From Planctomycetia bacterium (lineage in GTDB: Bacteria > Planctomycetota > Planctomycetia > Gemmatales > Gemmataceae), in assembly GCA_005808665.1 (NCBI GenBank), contig SYLG01000112.1:1-35835 (forward strand): DNA of 35,835 bases. The letters run 5' to 3'. The translations under genes were made by a program, and so were the position numbers. Shown piece by piece: positions 8,901 through 16,592 of this stretch (positions are counted from its first letter, which is position 1; each line of letters begins with the position of its first letter). A model generated the notes under the pieces. It saw only the letters and a list, made by a program, of their open reading frames with translations, made no database searches and was not told the DNA's origin.

Positions 8901-10059
8901 CCTTGAAACGCTTGCCAAACACCTGACCATTGGGCAGGGAAAAACAGCATTAAGGAGTTTGGCCCTTTGCCTTTTCTTAGTTGCCTGGACCTATTTGATA
9001 TTCCTTATTCCCCAACCGGATTGGAACCAACCAAGGCTTGCCCTCGTTGTACTTTCCTTTCTTTGGATGGTTTCGTTTTCCCTTCTTGATCCTGCTGGAA
9101 TTATGGGATCTTTTGGCAAGGAACTACCAAAGCGAACAAGAAGTCTACTTTTTGCATTATCCGGAATAGGGACGGTTTTGGCCCTTACCGGGGTACTGGC
9201 ATTACCGCACAATGGGACATCTTCGGCTTCGATCCTGATTGGATTGACCCTACTAATCGCTTTGGCAATGGCTGGTTTCGTTTTTTACCGGGCCAAGGAT
9301 AAGGGTTCCCTGGAGAGTGCACCGCCAAATCCCCTTTGGATGGACCGATACCATCAGGAAATTCAGGGCCATACCATCTGGTTATTCCTTGCCTTGGGTA
9401 CCGGGTTAGGATGGCGTTTATTTGCCCCCACAGCGAATGATAATCCTTGGGATGGCCCAGGCAATCCTTTGATTTGGGCCGTTGGGTATTGGGCCATTTG
9501 TTCCTTGATTATTGCCATGTTTCGTGGGGGAAACAAACGGTGGCTTGCCCGATCGGGAGCATTGCAGGTGACGGTTGCCTCGGGTGCGGTTGCCCTAATC
9601 CTTTTGGGGGCCACCTTGAGCCAATCCTCAAATACCAATTCCATGGAACCCAGCCAATGGAATGCTTCCTCCGGGATGTTGGCAACCATGGCTCTTGGTG
9701 CGGCCTTGGTCTTTGGTTTTATGAGCATCTTTTTCGATCGTCTTAGACCCAAACCTGCCCGGATTGGGGAGCCAGGTTCCGACTGGGGACTATCCTTGTT
9801 TGGCCAACAAACCTTTTTCGCCCATCTGTTTTGGATGGCATCTGGCTTGGTGATTGTGGCCTTTATTCATCGCGAATTTGGCTTGGGAAATACCTATTGG
9901 GCCTTTCTTGGCATATTACCGCCCGTATTTGGTTTGGTCGCTTTCCGTTCTTCCAATCCAGTATTAATTCCCGCCGAAAAGTCGTCAGACCTGGTCCCAC
10001 GCCTTCATGAAGGTCCATCAAAGGATGGGTACGATTACGAAATACGCCGTGTCGCCTAA
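5986..10059 (+). CDS. Giant polytopic membrane protein with N-terminal zinc ribbon
   Basis: I do not recognise a named family with certainty. The product (about 1357 aa) starts with a short hydrophobic segment. A four-cysteine zinc ribbon follows, CPGC and CLEC separated by ten residues (about 77-94), and then a charged helical stretch (about 100-145). Nearly all the rest is hydrophobic segments broken by short loops, I estimate well over thirty membrane spans, rich in Leu, Gly, Ala and Trp. The C-terminal 40 residues are polar and probably cytoplasmic. The architecture recalls DUF2339-like polytopic proteins, but I could not check this. ATG 5986 is chosen because AGGG sits just upstream; an in-frame TTG at 5965 and ATG 6055 are alternatives. 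It is divergent from acnA and converges with the NUDIX gene 21 bases away, so it is probably monocistronic. Transport, sensing or envelope assembly are all possible. Confidence 0.8.
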   Translation: MLNLAIGYPYGPSHSHSNLDYLSMNDANLPVFTALLLGVLAGPLVWWVGRSILRFVAWQLEYGKAWLPDLAGQELDCPGCAKSFAPNESTCLECGKSREVAYYASLRKVDIAEEQLVRLSRMGAVEPETALRMEEGLLRQKNALGRLRKPQKPPNSMVEWVLPGGEPIDQGYIHPETFYQSCPPGTHPLRLKAVPVTKDHGLPNGTGPYFARIAGWFLLLAGLFGWTQGAFSQESFSGRIPILAESWMGLALMLVGLYSLAFGRASEVLAQVAAMGTGILVPAFWMIGPWIHGTTINPGDWAIGLACATLCAAGGAIIDRYLAQWRADFLSETFVPSESGVSEARLMSLSGLALGLLQVGTLVGLVRPEGWLGQWVAISGSLWGILALSGFQLGRLTLAGNRLEFRLPEWIFECCFGAVIALAAFLGTTNPNYGPTCIAVGMSSLTLTGMIVACWFGKSWSKLLRPDGPRMAPLLLRTAILTAAAGFATGSLPNHYPWAGAIAVGISSLTLFCLATLLRQHFLLIPGLALLALAGALGCHQAMVELHHGILEQIWFALDGALLGIALGAGLARGLEWQMGTKNPLKSSPTLWMRLFAVQILSASTLAAVGLALIHKNLAEMHDLSSPITMIAWILTLAMVIQVRSLRGHGLGLLAISGSILLAGLLNQFTGRVVLAMQVGLLECGIFGLMLAIGVGRVRSISRRLSKVSVSWSMALMGIHLSGILALLLNRQMGWEGMIVPALLGGTTWMLLARNRNLPGLGWVALGWMFAGTLPHAIRQSTLAEGLTTSLAIALVGLTLWWIIAPTKLLARNRPVGPLFAIIVAILSAFTALASQPIDLIAGSLVAVSFLSLIIVVRVWEPSPMLLLAGLSGVSLITWLVRNLAVITHRNGSEWLVFGLGLFVALVAVFSQCGTFFSWWKPCQNWVRNTFSIIVAIAGFMVCAIIPYPLMLETNPLYLCFLVATPFLVAFSLETLAKHLTIGQGKTALRSLALCLFLVAWTYLIFLIPQPDWNQPRLALVVLSFLWMVSFSLLDPAGIMGSFGKELPKRTRSLLFALSGIGTVLALTGVLALPHNGTSSASILIGLTLLIALAMAGFVFYRAKDKGSLESAPPNPLWMDRYHQEIQGHTIWLFLALGTGLGWRLFAPTANDNPWDGPGNPLIWAVGYWAICSLIIAMFRGGNKRWLARSGALQVTVASGAVALILLGATLSQSSNTNSMEPSQWNASSGMLATMALGAALVFGFMSIFFDRLRPKPARIGEPGSDWGLSLFGQQTFFAHLFWMASGLVIVAFIHREFGLGNTYWAFLGILPPVFGLVAFRSSNPVLIPAEKSSDLVPRLHEGPSKDGYDYEIRRVA

Positions 10060-10080
10060 GGTAAAGTATTCCACAATGAT

Positions 10081-10617
10081 TTATGCCAAGCCCAGTCGAA
10101 GGCGGTAGTCCCATAATAAAAGGGAAGTAATCGTTTTGGCATCTTTTATGGTTCCATCCAAGGTCCAACCCAGTGCGGTTTCCCATGGTACAACTACCGG
10201 TTCCAATTGCTCATCCGCTTCGGGTGCCATATTTCCTTTTACCAGCCCACGGGCAACATACAAGTGAATAATTTCAGACATAACCCCAGGGGATGGGATA
10301 AACTCGCCCATTTTTTCGATGGATCCTCCTGAGGAATTCAGGGTGTAGCCGGTTTCTTCCGCCAATTCGCGTAAAGCAGCTTGATCCGGGGGTTCATTTG
10401 GCTCAAGTGTCCCGGCAGGTATTTCCCATAATTCGGTTTGAAACAAGAAACGGTGGTTTTTCAAAAGGCATACGGAACCATTTTCCAACAAAGGTAAAAT
10501 TGCCACCGCTCCGGGATGCAAAACCACATCCCTGCGAATGATGATTCCTTCCGGGGTAATTGTTTCATGCAATCCAACCCGGATCCGCCTACCGGTGTGA
10601 ACGATATTAAATTCCAT
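10081..10617 (-). CDS. NUDIX hydrolase, ADP-ribose pyrophosphatase-like
   Basis: The protein (178 aa) carries a full Nudix box at about residues 69-91: Gly69, Glu75, then REL.EETGY. The preceding EIPAG and following PSPG.M.E are typical of ADP-ribose and nucleoside-diphosphate-sugar pyrophosphatases, which cleave such compounds to a sugar phosphate and a nucleotide with Mg2+. ATG 10617 is chosen because the family N-terminus begins there; longer versions of the frame only read through the upstream gene. The start overlaps the last 11 bases of the CPBP protease gene, so the two are probably translationally coupled. It is the last gene of the cinA operon, where a role in clearing ADP-ribose would fit CinA, which acts on NAD-related compounds. 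Substrate specificity cannot be read from sequence alone. Confidence 0.9.
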   Translation of the reverse strand: MEFNIVHTGRRIRVGLHETITPEGIIIRRDVVLHPGAVAILPLLENGSVCLLKNHRFLFQTELWEIPAGTLEPNEPPDQAALRELAEETGYTLNSSGGSIEKMGEFIPSPGVMSEIIHLYVARGLVKGNMAPEADEQLEPVVVPWETALGWTLDGTIKDAKTITSLLLWDYRLRLGLA

Positions 10618-11542
10618 GGTTTTCCTTTTGGGTTCGAAATAAAAGCAAAGGGCGATAACCCCAAAAAACAAATGAGGACAGGGCAAGTCCGGCAAGAATG
10701 GACAAAAAAGGCATATTTCCAATTCGGTTTTGCAAAGCAATCATGGTTGAGTGCAGGGGACTGTCCTCGCAAACGGCAAGCATGGTGATTGAATTGTTGA
10801 CAAAGTGGGCGGCAATGGATCCGTGGAGGGTGCCGGTAATCAAAACCAGTTTATGAAGAAATAGGCCGAGGATTGTAGCATACACCGCCTGGACAGGGGC
10901 AATGTGCATCACTCCAAATAAAAGGGATGTGAAAAGTACTCCACGAATAATACCAAGTCTGGAAATCATCCCACAACCCAAAAAACCCCTGCAAAAAATC
11001 TCCTCACCAAGTGCTGGGCCAAACCCAATGATCAAAACACCAGCCCACCAAGGCCATTTGGCAAACATTTTTGCCACCTCACCCTCGAAATGTATTTTTT
11101 GAAAAAAATGGTTTGCCCAATGGGAAAGGCCTTCTGCCAGAAAAAACAGGCCTATTCCAAGCATCATCCCAGCGACGATATTTCCAGGTTTTACCTGGGT
11201 CAGGCCGATTTTATCTTTCCATTTTGGACCAAAAAACCGTCGGGAAAGGAGTATTCCGTATATAACAGATAAAATTTGTGCCAACCCTAGCCCGGCAATC
11301 AACGGAACCGTAGCCTCCCCGGATGCCAAAAAACCAAAAACACCCCGTTCTTCAAGGTGATTGGCCATTACTGGATCATCCCACAATCGGATACCAAAAA
11401 TAGAGGCGGCCAGCAAAGCCCCAGGAATTTGGGTTACCACCAAATAAAAAGCCACCCAAATCAAAGCCCACCAGGGACCAAGCTGGAATTTGTTTCCCAG
11501 TCTGGTGCCTGGGACCGGCTCAAGATTTGTCGGATCATGCAT
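10607..11542 (-). CDS. CPBP (Abi) family intramembrane metalloprotease
   Basis: This is a multi-pass membrane protein (311 aa) of the CPBP/Abi family, related to Rce1 CAAX proteases. The motifs are EEIFCR (Glu180, Glu181, Arg185), His213 in VMHIAP, and His246 with Asn249/Asn250 in HFVNN; these make up the expected glutamate/histidine active site. About eight hydrophobic segments are visible. ATG 11542 overlaps the stop codon of the upstream GT-C-like gene by eight bases and is preferred to upstream in-frame codons lying inside that gene. Bacterial members are variously linked to bacteriocin self-immunity or membrane-protein processing; no bacteriocin gene is evident here. It belongs to the cinA operon and overlaps the NUDIX start at its other end. 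Confidence 0.88.
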   Translation of the reverse strand: MHDPTNLEPVPGTRLGNKFQLGPWWALIWVAFYLVVTQIPGALLAASIFGIRLWDDPVMANHLEERGVFGFLASGEATVPLIAGLGLAQILSVIYGILLSRRFFGPKWKDKIGLTQVKPGNIVAGMMLGIGLFFLAEGLSHWANHFFQKIHFEGEVAKMFAKWPWWAGVLIIGFGPALGEEIFCRGFLGCGMISRLGIIRGVLFTSLLFGVMHIAPVQAVYATILGLFLHKLVLITGTLHGSIAAHFVNNSITMLAVCEDSPLHSTMIALQNRIGNMPFLSILAGLALSSFVFWGYRPLLLFRTQKENHGI

Positions 11543-13145
11543 AACCACTCCAGCCCCACCACACCAACAGATCATAGATCCAGGGTAATTTCCAGGGAGA
11601 CCAGGCAGGCCATGATGCTGAAAAGACACCAACCGCCAAAAAGAAATAGGCAAGAATCCTGCCGTTTTTCCTGACATTAAGTCGCTCTAAAGCAGGAATA
11701 GTGCACAACAGCAAAAGTGGGGATAACCAAATCAGCCACCTGGGCCCACAACTCATGCCACCATAGTTGTCACTTTTGAAAAGGTAAAAACCGACAACGA
11801 TTACCGTAAGGCCAAGTGTCGTTATCGCAAGTCTGCCCTGCGTTTCCCCTATCCCTGTTGAACAGGTATTTCCCTTGACAAACAAGCTATTCGTTTTGAG
11901 GCCAAATCCCCTGGTTTTAACCAACCATTGGAAGCCTCCCAAAAGCGAAAGGAGAAACAATGGGGTTAGTGAGAAAAGCCCATGATGACCGATCAAAAGG
12001 TGAAAGGCATATTCAGGCCTGGTTTCCCCCATGTTACGCCTTGCGAAATCTATGTTTCTTTTAAGGTCGCCAAAAGCGTTGAAGGGATTCCACGGGCTAC
12101 CTTCATAGTCGTACCATGGGCCACCAAATTCCGAATAGGCGGGAAGAAAGGATCCAATGGAAATCCAATTGAGAGCGGCAAGTGCCACCATGAAACTTAA
12201 TGCCGATATAAGGAATATCAAAAGGATCCAGAATTGGCGCCAGTCCAACCAAAGAACCAGAAGAACCGCAAAAAAAGATAGAGCGGGAAGTTCCATAGTG
12301 AAGGCCAAGCCGGAAGATGCTCCTGCCAAAAAAGCTTTCCAGACGCTTGGCAAGTTGTTGCCAAGGACCGCCCATAGGGCAAAAGTAACCAGAAAAACGG
12401 CCGGAGTATGGTTATTCAGTGTAATTAAAAAGGGAGTAACAAGAGTACCAAATGCAGCAGCAGTCACCAGAAGAATGCGGACCCAACCCGATTCGGTCAA
12501 CCGGAACACAATGGAGGCAAACAATAAAAGATAGAGGCAAAACGGAATGATATTGATGGCAACCAGCGAGATTCGGATTATTGCCGCTGGCTGTTCCTTA
12601 AGGGTCCAACCCGTTGCTTTTTGCAAAACCCATGTCCAACCGGCAAGGAGTGTGGGAAAAAGGGGTGGTTTGCTCGAATAGTATTCCAACGAATCAGGTT
12701 TAAGTACCCTATCGATGGAGTTCCAACCCTCCTCGAAAAGCAAACCCGTATCCCCCTTGATCCTGGATAGTTTCCCCGCTTCGAGTAACAGGGGAATGGC
12801 AAACGGCTGATTCATCCCAACAAGGGCACATGCGCTTGCAACGAAGGGCCCCTTTGGCCTTTGGCCGATGACAAAGGTGCCGTTTTCAAGAAGTGCCCTG
12901 ACAGTTAGCCATCGCGAGCGGTCATTGGAACTGAGGGTGACCACAGGGATCGGTTTTTTGTTTATCCAGGCCCGCTTGGAATTGCGTTCTTCAACGGCTC
13001 TGAAAAGTGTGGGATCATACAGTTGGGTGACGGAGGCAAGGCGCCCCGCAGCCATTGATCCGGCAACCAGAATCAAAAGCCAACAAACCGTTTTTTGGGC
13101 GGAAACAGGAAGCAAAGAAAGTCCATCGGTTTCATTTTTTTCCAT
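11535..13145 (-). CDS. GT-C/GT39-like polytopic membrane protein (putative glycosyltransferase)
   Basis: The protein (536 aa) has a hydrophobic N-terminal anchor (about 18-38), a polar loop of about 100 residues, and then roughly ten membrane spans. The late segment GGMSCGPRWLIWL resembles the corresponding stretch of ArnT/GT39-type membrane proteins that transfer sugars from polyprenyl-phosphate donors outside the inner membrane. I do not see an unambiguous acidic DD/DE pair in the first loop, so catalysis is inferred only from overall layout. ATG 13145 lies immediately after the cinA stop codon, and the gene's own stop overlaps the CPBP start, so it is the second gene of a four-gene operon. 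A polyprenyl diphosphate synthase gene nearby could supply the lipid carrier, but that link is loose. Confidence 0.65.
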   Translation of the reverse strand: MEKNETDGLSLLPVSAQKTVCWLLILVAGSMAAGRLASVTQLYDPTLFRAVEERNSKRAWINKKPIPVVTLSSNDRSRWLTVRALLENGTFVIGQRPKGPFVASACALVGMNQPFAIPLLLEAGKLSRIKGDTGLLFEEGWNSIDRVLKPDSLEYYSSKPPLFPTLLAGWTWVLQKATGWTLKEQPAAIIRISLVAINIIPFCLYLLLFASIVFRLTESGWVRILLVTAAAFGTLVTPFLITLNNHTPAVFLVTFALWAVLGNNLPSVWKAFLAGASSGLAFTMELPALSFFAVLLVLWLDWRQFWILLIFLISALSFMVALAALNWISIGSFLPAYSEFGGPWYDYEGSPWNPFNAFGDLKRNIDFARRNMGETRPEYAFHLLIGHHGLFSLTPLFLLSLLGGFQWLVKTRGFGLKTNSLFVKGNTCSTGIGETQGRLAITTLGLTVIVVGFYLFKSDNYGGMSCGPRWLIWLSPLLLLCTIPALERLNVRKNGRILAYFFLAVGVFSASWPAWSPWKLPWIYDLLVWWGWSGYA

Positions 13146-14480
13146 TTAAGGAACCTCTTTGGAAGGCATATTTTGGCAGGAAATTTGGTCCGCTTTTATC
13201 GCCAAAAGTTTGAGCCTTAACAGGTTGAGGGTCATAAGGGCGGTTCGGTGTTGGATCTCGGATCTTGAGCCATGCCAATTTTGGGTATGTTCCGAGGTAA
13301 CGGAGGACCCATCGTCCACCGCGGCAAAAACGAGCCCAGCAGGTCGTCCAGGGCCCCCATCACCGGGACCAGCATATCCCACAACCGCCACTCCAAGGTC
13401 AGTCCCCATTTTTTCACGAACGGCCTTGGCCAGGAACCTGGCGGTTTCTGGCCCAACGCACTCTTCCCTTTGCAAAAGATCCTTGGGATATCCTAATAGG
13501 TTGTCTTTGGCTTCAGGCCTGTACAAAACAAGGGATCCCGCAAACCACTTCGAGATTCCAGGAACCGCACCCAAAAGGGATGCCGTATGACCGCAGGTGA
13601 CGCTTTCAACCAAAGAAACTGTCAGGTTGAGCTCTTCCAAAAGCAACCCAACCGCTTCGGCAAGAGTATCTTCATTGGCCCCAAACACAAGGTCGCCCAA
13701 CCTGTCCCGAATGATCTCCTCCACCAGGGCGATTTTCGCCTGAACATCGGCCTGGTCCGCTCCCCTGGCTGTAATACTCAAATTGATAATGGCGTTGGAG
13801 GCTGTAATTCCCACCTCGGGATCCGCTCCACGCCTGGTTAAATCAAGCAACTTCTCCTCTACAGCCGATTCACCCGCACCAAAAGTGCGGATGGTCCTTC
13901 GGGAAAGGAAACCATCCCCAAAACCAAGCTTCCCAAGGTTGGCATTTAGTAGCCTGGGCCTTACTTCGTTCGTCCACATTTGCTCCATTTCCCTGGGGGG
14001 GCCGGGTAGGGCAACGAAAATGGTCCCCTGATGGATCAGGAAAACCCCCGGGGCGGTTCCATTGGCGTTGGGAATGATTTCAGAACCCTTGGGAAAGTAG
14101 GCCTGAACCCGATTTCGTTCAGGACAAATGCGGTGGCGGCGATGAAACAAGTCCTGGATCGCTACCCATGAAGCCTCGTCAAAAACCAACTCCACCCCAA
14201 CCAGCCGAGCCAAGGTCTCACGGGTCAAATCGTCCTGGGTTGGCCCCAATCCCCCAGTAATTACGACCAATCCCGCCCGGGATGCAGCCAAAATAAAACC
14301 ATTCAAATTGGCCTCGACATCATCCGGAATGGTGCTGTGCCAACCGGTTGCTACCCCAATTTCAGCAAGTTTCCGGCTTAGCCATTGGCTATTCGTGTCA
14401 AGTTGGGCACCCGAGGTTAATTCGCTCCCTATGGAAAGGATTTCGGCTTTACGCAAGAATGAATTGTTTGTGCAAACCAT
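13146..14480 (-). CDS. cinA: CinA-like protein (MoCF-type domain plus NMN deamidase-type domain)
   Basis: The protein (444 aa) has the two-domain CinA layout. Residues 10-175 form a molybdopterin-binding-like fold with GGLGPTQDDLTRE (76-88); in other CinA proteins this part has ADP-ribose pyrophosphatase activity. Residues about 270-430 correspond to PncC, which converts NMN to nicotinate mononucleotide for NAD recycling. The usual ESCTGG motif here reads ESVTCGH (292-298), keeping Ser293 and Thr295 but losing the glycine that follows Thr; the EAKDNLLG region with Lys325 is kept. NMN deamidase activity is therefore uncertain. ATG 14480 gives the expected N-terminus, KAEILSIGSEL. It heads an operon with GT-C-like, CPBP and NUDIX genes and is divergent from the rhodanese gene. 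Some homologues are competence-induced; nothing here shows that. Confidence 0.92.
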   Translation of the reverse strand: MVCTNNSFLRKAEILSIGSELTSGAQLDTNSQWLSRKLAEIGVATGWHSTIPDDVEANLNGFILAASRAGLVVITGGLGPTQDDLTRETLARLVGVELVFDEASWVAIQDLFHRRHRICPERNRVQAYFPKGSEIIPNANGTAPGVFLIHQGTIFVALPGPPREMEQMWTNEVRPRLLNANLGKLGFGDGFLSRRTIRTFGAGESAVEEKLLDLTRRGADPEVGITASNAIINLSITARGADQADVQAKIALVEEIIRDRLGDLVFGANEDTLAEAVGLLLEELNLTVSLVESVTCGHTASLLGAVPGISKWFAGSLVLYRPEAKDNLLGYPKDLLQREECVGPETARFLAKAVREKMGTDLGVAVVGYAGPGDGGPGRPAGLVFAAVDDGSSVTSEHTQNWHGSRSEIQHRTALMTLNLLRLKLLAIKADQISCQNMPSKEVP

Positions 14481-14541
14481 GCAATTGCGGGCGATACCCG
14501 TCCCTCGTTTGCCAATGGAATAAACAGCCCCACCTTGGATC

Positions 14542-14555
14542 GAAGTTTGAACTTC
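14542..14555. promoter_or_regulatory. Inverted repeat in the cinA/rhodanese divergent region
   Basis: GAAGTT and AACTTC are perfect inverted arms separated by TG. The site is centred about 42 bases before the rhodanese ATG and 68 before the cinA start. It contains the octamer GTTTGAAC seen in four other intergenic gaps of this window. A regulator-binding site is possible but unproven. Confidence 0.35.
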
Positions 14556-14590
14556 AAAAGCTACACTAAAGATTTCAGGGGGAGGATTCC

Positions 14591-14917
14591 ATGATTCGGC
14601 AAATTGGCGTTGAGGAATTGTCCGCTTGGGCCCGCGAAAAGAAGGCCTTTCATCTGCTGGATGTGCGCCAACCTTGCGAAAACGCCACGGCGGCTTTGCC
14701 CAATAGCCAACTCATCCCACTGGATGAATTAACCATGCGTGTCGGGGAAATCGACCAGGAATCCGGGGTTCCCTTGGTGGTTTATTGCCATCATGGGGTT
14801 CGTAGCCTTCATGCCGGGTCTTGGCTTGCCGGGAATGGTTTTGATCCGGTGTATTCCCTTTCAGGGGGCATTGATGCCTGGTCCCAAAGGGTTGACCCCA
14901 CCGTTCCACGGTATTAG
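14591..14917 (+). CDS. Single-domain rhodanese (sulfurtransferase)
   Basis: This small protein (108 aa) is one rhodanese domain, the GlpE/PspE size class. It has LLDVRQPCEN (22-31) and the active-site loop CHHGVRS beginning at Cys66, the residue that would carry the persulfide. The ATG is preceded by a strong GGAGG six bases upstream. It lies 35 bases before moaC on the same strand, so co-transcription is likely. Sulfur mobilisation for molybdopterin synthesis is an attractive role, since rhodanese domains elsewhere thiolate the small subunit of molybdopterin synthase, but MoaD and MoeB are not in this window. Broader thiosulfate or cyanide sulfur transfer is equally possible. Confidence 0.92.
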   Translation: MIRQIGVEELSAWAREKKAFHLLDVRQPCENATAALPNSQLIPLDELTMRVGEIDQESGVPLVVYCHHGVRSLHAGSWLAGNGFDPVYSLSGGIDAWSQRVDPTVPRY

Positions 14918-14952
14918 GCCTTGAACCGGTTTATCCCAAGACAGGCTGGAAA

Positions 14953-15480
14953 ATGAAAACAAAAAACCAAAACTTAACCCATTTTGACGAAACTGGGGCC
15001 TCCCGGATGGTGGAGGTTGGTCCAAAACCCGAAACCCCCCGGAGGGCCCGAGCCGTGGGGCAAATCAAAATGTCGCCAACTACCCTGGAGATGATTCGGA
15101 ATCGGGCCTTTTCCAAAGGTGATGTCCTTGAGGTAGCCCGGTTGGCAGGAATCATGGCCGCCAAAAAAACTTGGGATTTGATTCCTCTTTGCCATCAGGT
15201 ATCCCTTACAGGAGTGGGAATTGATTTTTCCTTCCCGGAACCAAATATCGTGGAAATCGAGGCCATTTCCTCAACAATTGCCCGGACCGGAGTCGAGATG
15301 GAAGCTTTGGTTGCGGTGAGTATCGCAGCTTTGACGATCTATGACATGTGCAAAAGCGTGGATCGTGTTATGCAATTGGATGGTGTACGGTTGATGGAAA
15401 AGACAGGTGGAGTCCATGGAGACTTTGCCCGTGCCGTAAACCCGGATGCCTCCCCTGAAAGGGATCAAGGCAAGGAATGA
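14953..15480 (+). CDS. moaC: Cyclic pyranopterin monophosphate synthase MoaC
   Basis: MoaC converts the MoaA product into cyclic pyranopterin monophosphate, an early step of molybdenum cofactor synthesis. The protein (175 aa) shows TGVEMEALVAVSIAAL (112-127) followed by DMCKSVD, in which Asp131 and Lys134 match the catalytic pair of the family. LCHQVSLTG (79-87) replaces the more common LCHPxxLT, keeping Cys80 and His81. ATG 14953 gives the usual length and the conserved LTHFDETGASRMVEV start. Its TGA overlaps the ATG of the polyprenyl synthase gene in an ATGA arrangement, indicating translational coupling. No other Mo-cofactor genes are visible apart from the CinA domain, which only resembles one. 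Confidence 0.97.
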   Translation: MKTKNQNLTHFDETGASRMVEVGPKPETPRRARAVGQIKMSPTTLEMIRNRAFSKGDVLEVARLAGIMAAKKTWDLIPLCHQVSLTGVGIDFSFPEPNIVEIEAISSTIARTGVEMEALVAVSIAALTIYDMCKSVDRVMQLDGVRLMEKTGGVHGDFARAVNPDASPERDQGKE

Positions 15481-16544
15481 ACAGGGAGCATGCGATGAGC
15501 CCCGTTGCCCTGCTGGACAGCAATCCATCCACCCACATTGCCCATCCCCCCAAGGGTGGGTTGGAATCGATCTTTCGTCAAACCGTTGCAGCAGAAATTT
15601 CCCAGATTCCCGAACTGGCGGAGGTTGAACAGCACATTGATGCCGTTTTGAATCGATGCCATAGCCGTTTTGCTCCCATGGTGGAACAAGTAAAGAATTT
15701 TCGTGGCAAACGATTTCGCCCTATTATGGTCCTACTTTCTGCCAAGGCCGTTGGAAATCCAACCCCCAAACACGCCGCCTTGGGTGCGGTTATGGAACTC
15801 ATCCACACGGCTACCCTAATCCATGATGATGTCCTCGACGAAGCCATGATCCGCCGGTTTGCCCCAACAATTAATGCCCTCCATGACAACTACACAAGTA
15901 TCCTTCTTGGCGACTGGATCTTCAGCCAGGCCTTTTCCTTGGCCAGCACGCTCGAGAACCTCCGCATCAATCATTTGCTTTCGGAAAGTGCCTGCCGCAT
16001 TTGCGAGGGGGAACTGAATCAAGGGATGGACCGGGGCAATTTTGGATTGGAAGAATCTACCTATTTCGAAAACATCAACGGGAAAACAGCAGAACTTATT
16101 GCCGCTTGCTGCAAAGTTTCAGCGATCCTTGCCAAAGCTCCTGAGGATCAGGTCCAGCACCTGGAAAACTTTGGCCGTAAGGTGGGAATGGCATTTCAGA
16201 TTGCCGATGACCTTTTGGACCTTTGGGGTGATGAGGACCGAACCGGAAAATCGTTGGGAACCGACCTTCAACAAGGCAAGCTAACGCTCCCCATCCTCCA
16301 TGCTCTTAGGCAACCCCAAAGCGAACGGGTTCTTGCTATCCTCAGGAATCCGCCCAAGGACTCCCAAAAGGCAAGGGCAAGCCTCATTCCTTTGTTGGAA
16401 ACGGCAGGATCCCTTGATTACGCCAAGCAAATTGCACGGGATCTTATCCATCAGGCCAAAATGGAATTATCAAACCTTCCCGCAACTGTTTGGCGCAATC
16501 AACTCACAACCATGGCAGAGCAAGCCATCGCCCGAAATGCTTGA
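15477..16544 (+). CDS. Trans-polyprenyl diphosphate synthase
   Basis: The protein (355 aa) belongs to the IspA/IspB superfamily and is predicted to condense isopentenyl diphosphate with an allylic diphosphate, yielding a medium- or long-chain prenyl diphosphate for quinones or lipid carriers. GKRFRP (77-82), the first aspartate-rich motif DDVLD (117-121) and the second DDLLD (244-248) are intact. The residues just before the first motif (small and aliphatic, HTATLIH) suggest a long product, so an octaprenyl/heptaprenyl-type enzyme is likelier than a farnesyl synthase. ATG 15477 overlaps the moaC stop; ATG 15495 is an alternative start. It is the last gene of the rhodanese-moaC set and converges on infA. 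Confidence 0.93.
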   Translation: MNREHAMSPVALLDSNPSTHIAHPPKGGLESIFRQTVAAEISQIPELAEVEQHIDAVLNRCHSRFAPMVEQVKNFRGKRFRPIMVLLSAKAVGNPTPKHAALGAVMELIHTATLIHDDVLDEAMIRRFAPTINALHDNYTSILLGDWIFSQAFSLASTLENLRINHLLSESACRICEGELNQGMDRGNFGLEESTYFENINGKTAELIAACCKVSAILAKAPEDQVQHLENFGRKVGMAFQIADDLLDLWGDEDRTGKSLGTDLQQGKLTLPILHALRQPQSERVLAILRNPPKDSQKARASLIPLLETAGSLDYAKQIARDLIHQAKMELSNLPATVWRNQLTTMAEQAIARNA

Positions 16545-16561
16545 TCGATTGAAAATCAAGC
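16539..16561 (+). terminator. Weak hairpin at the end of the polyprenyl synthase gene
   Basis: GCTTGAT (16539-16545) and ATCAAGC (16555-16561) form a perfect 7-bp stem with a 9-nt loop spanning the stop codon. There is no proper T-run after it, only TCATTTCC. A second possible stem, AACCGA with TCGGTT (starting near 16599), falls inside the 3' end of infA and is followed by TTGG. Confidence 0.3.
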
Positions 16562-16592
16562 TCATTTCCTCGAGAATAATCGTTGGTTTGAA

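Noticed and set aside
8142-8930. 262-codon minus-strand frame inside the giant membrane protein gene
   Set aside because: Antisense to a continuous hydrophobic coding frame; the product is a composition artefact without domains.
10607-11542. CPBP protease as part of a bacteriocin or anti-phage system
   Set aside because: No precursor peptide, modification enzyme, exporter or other defence gene lies nearby; the operon context is metabolic.
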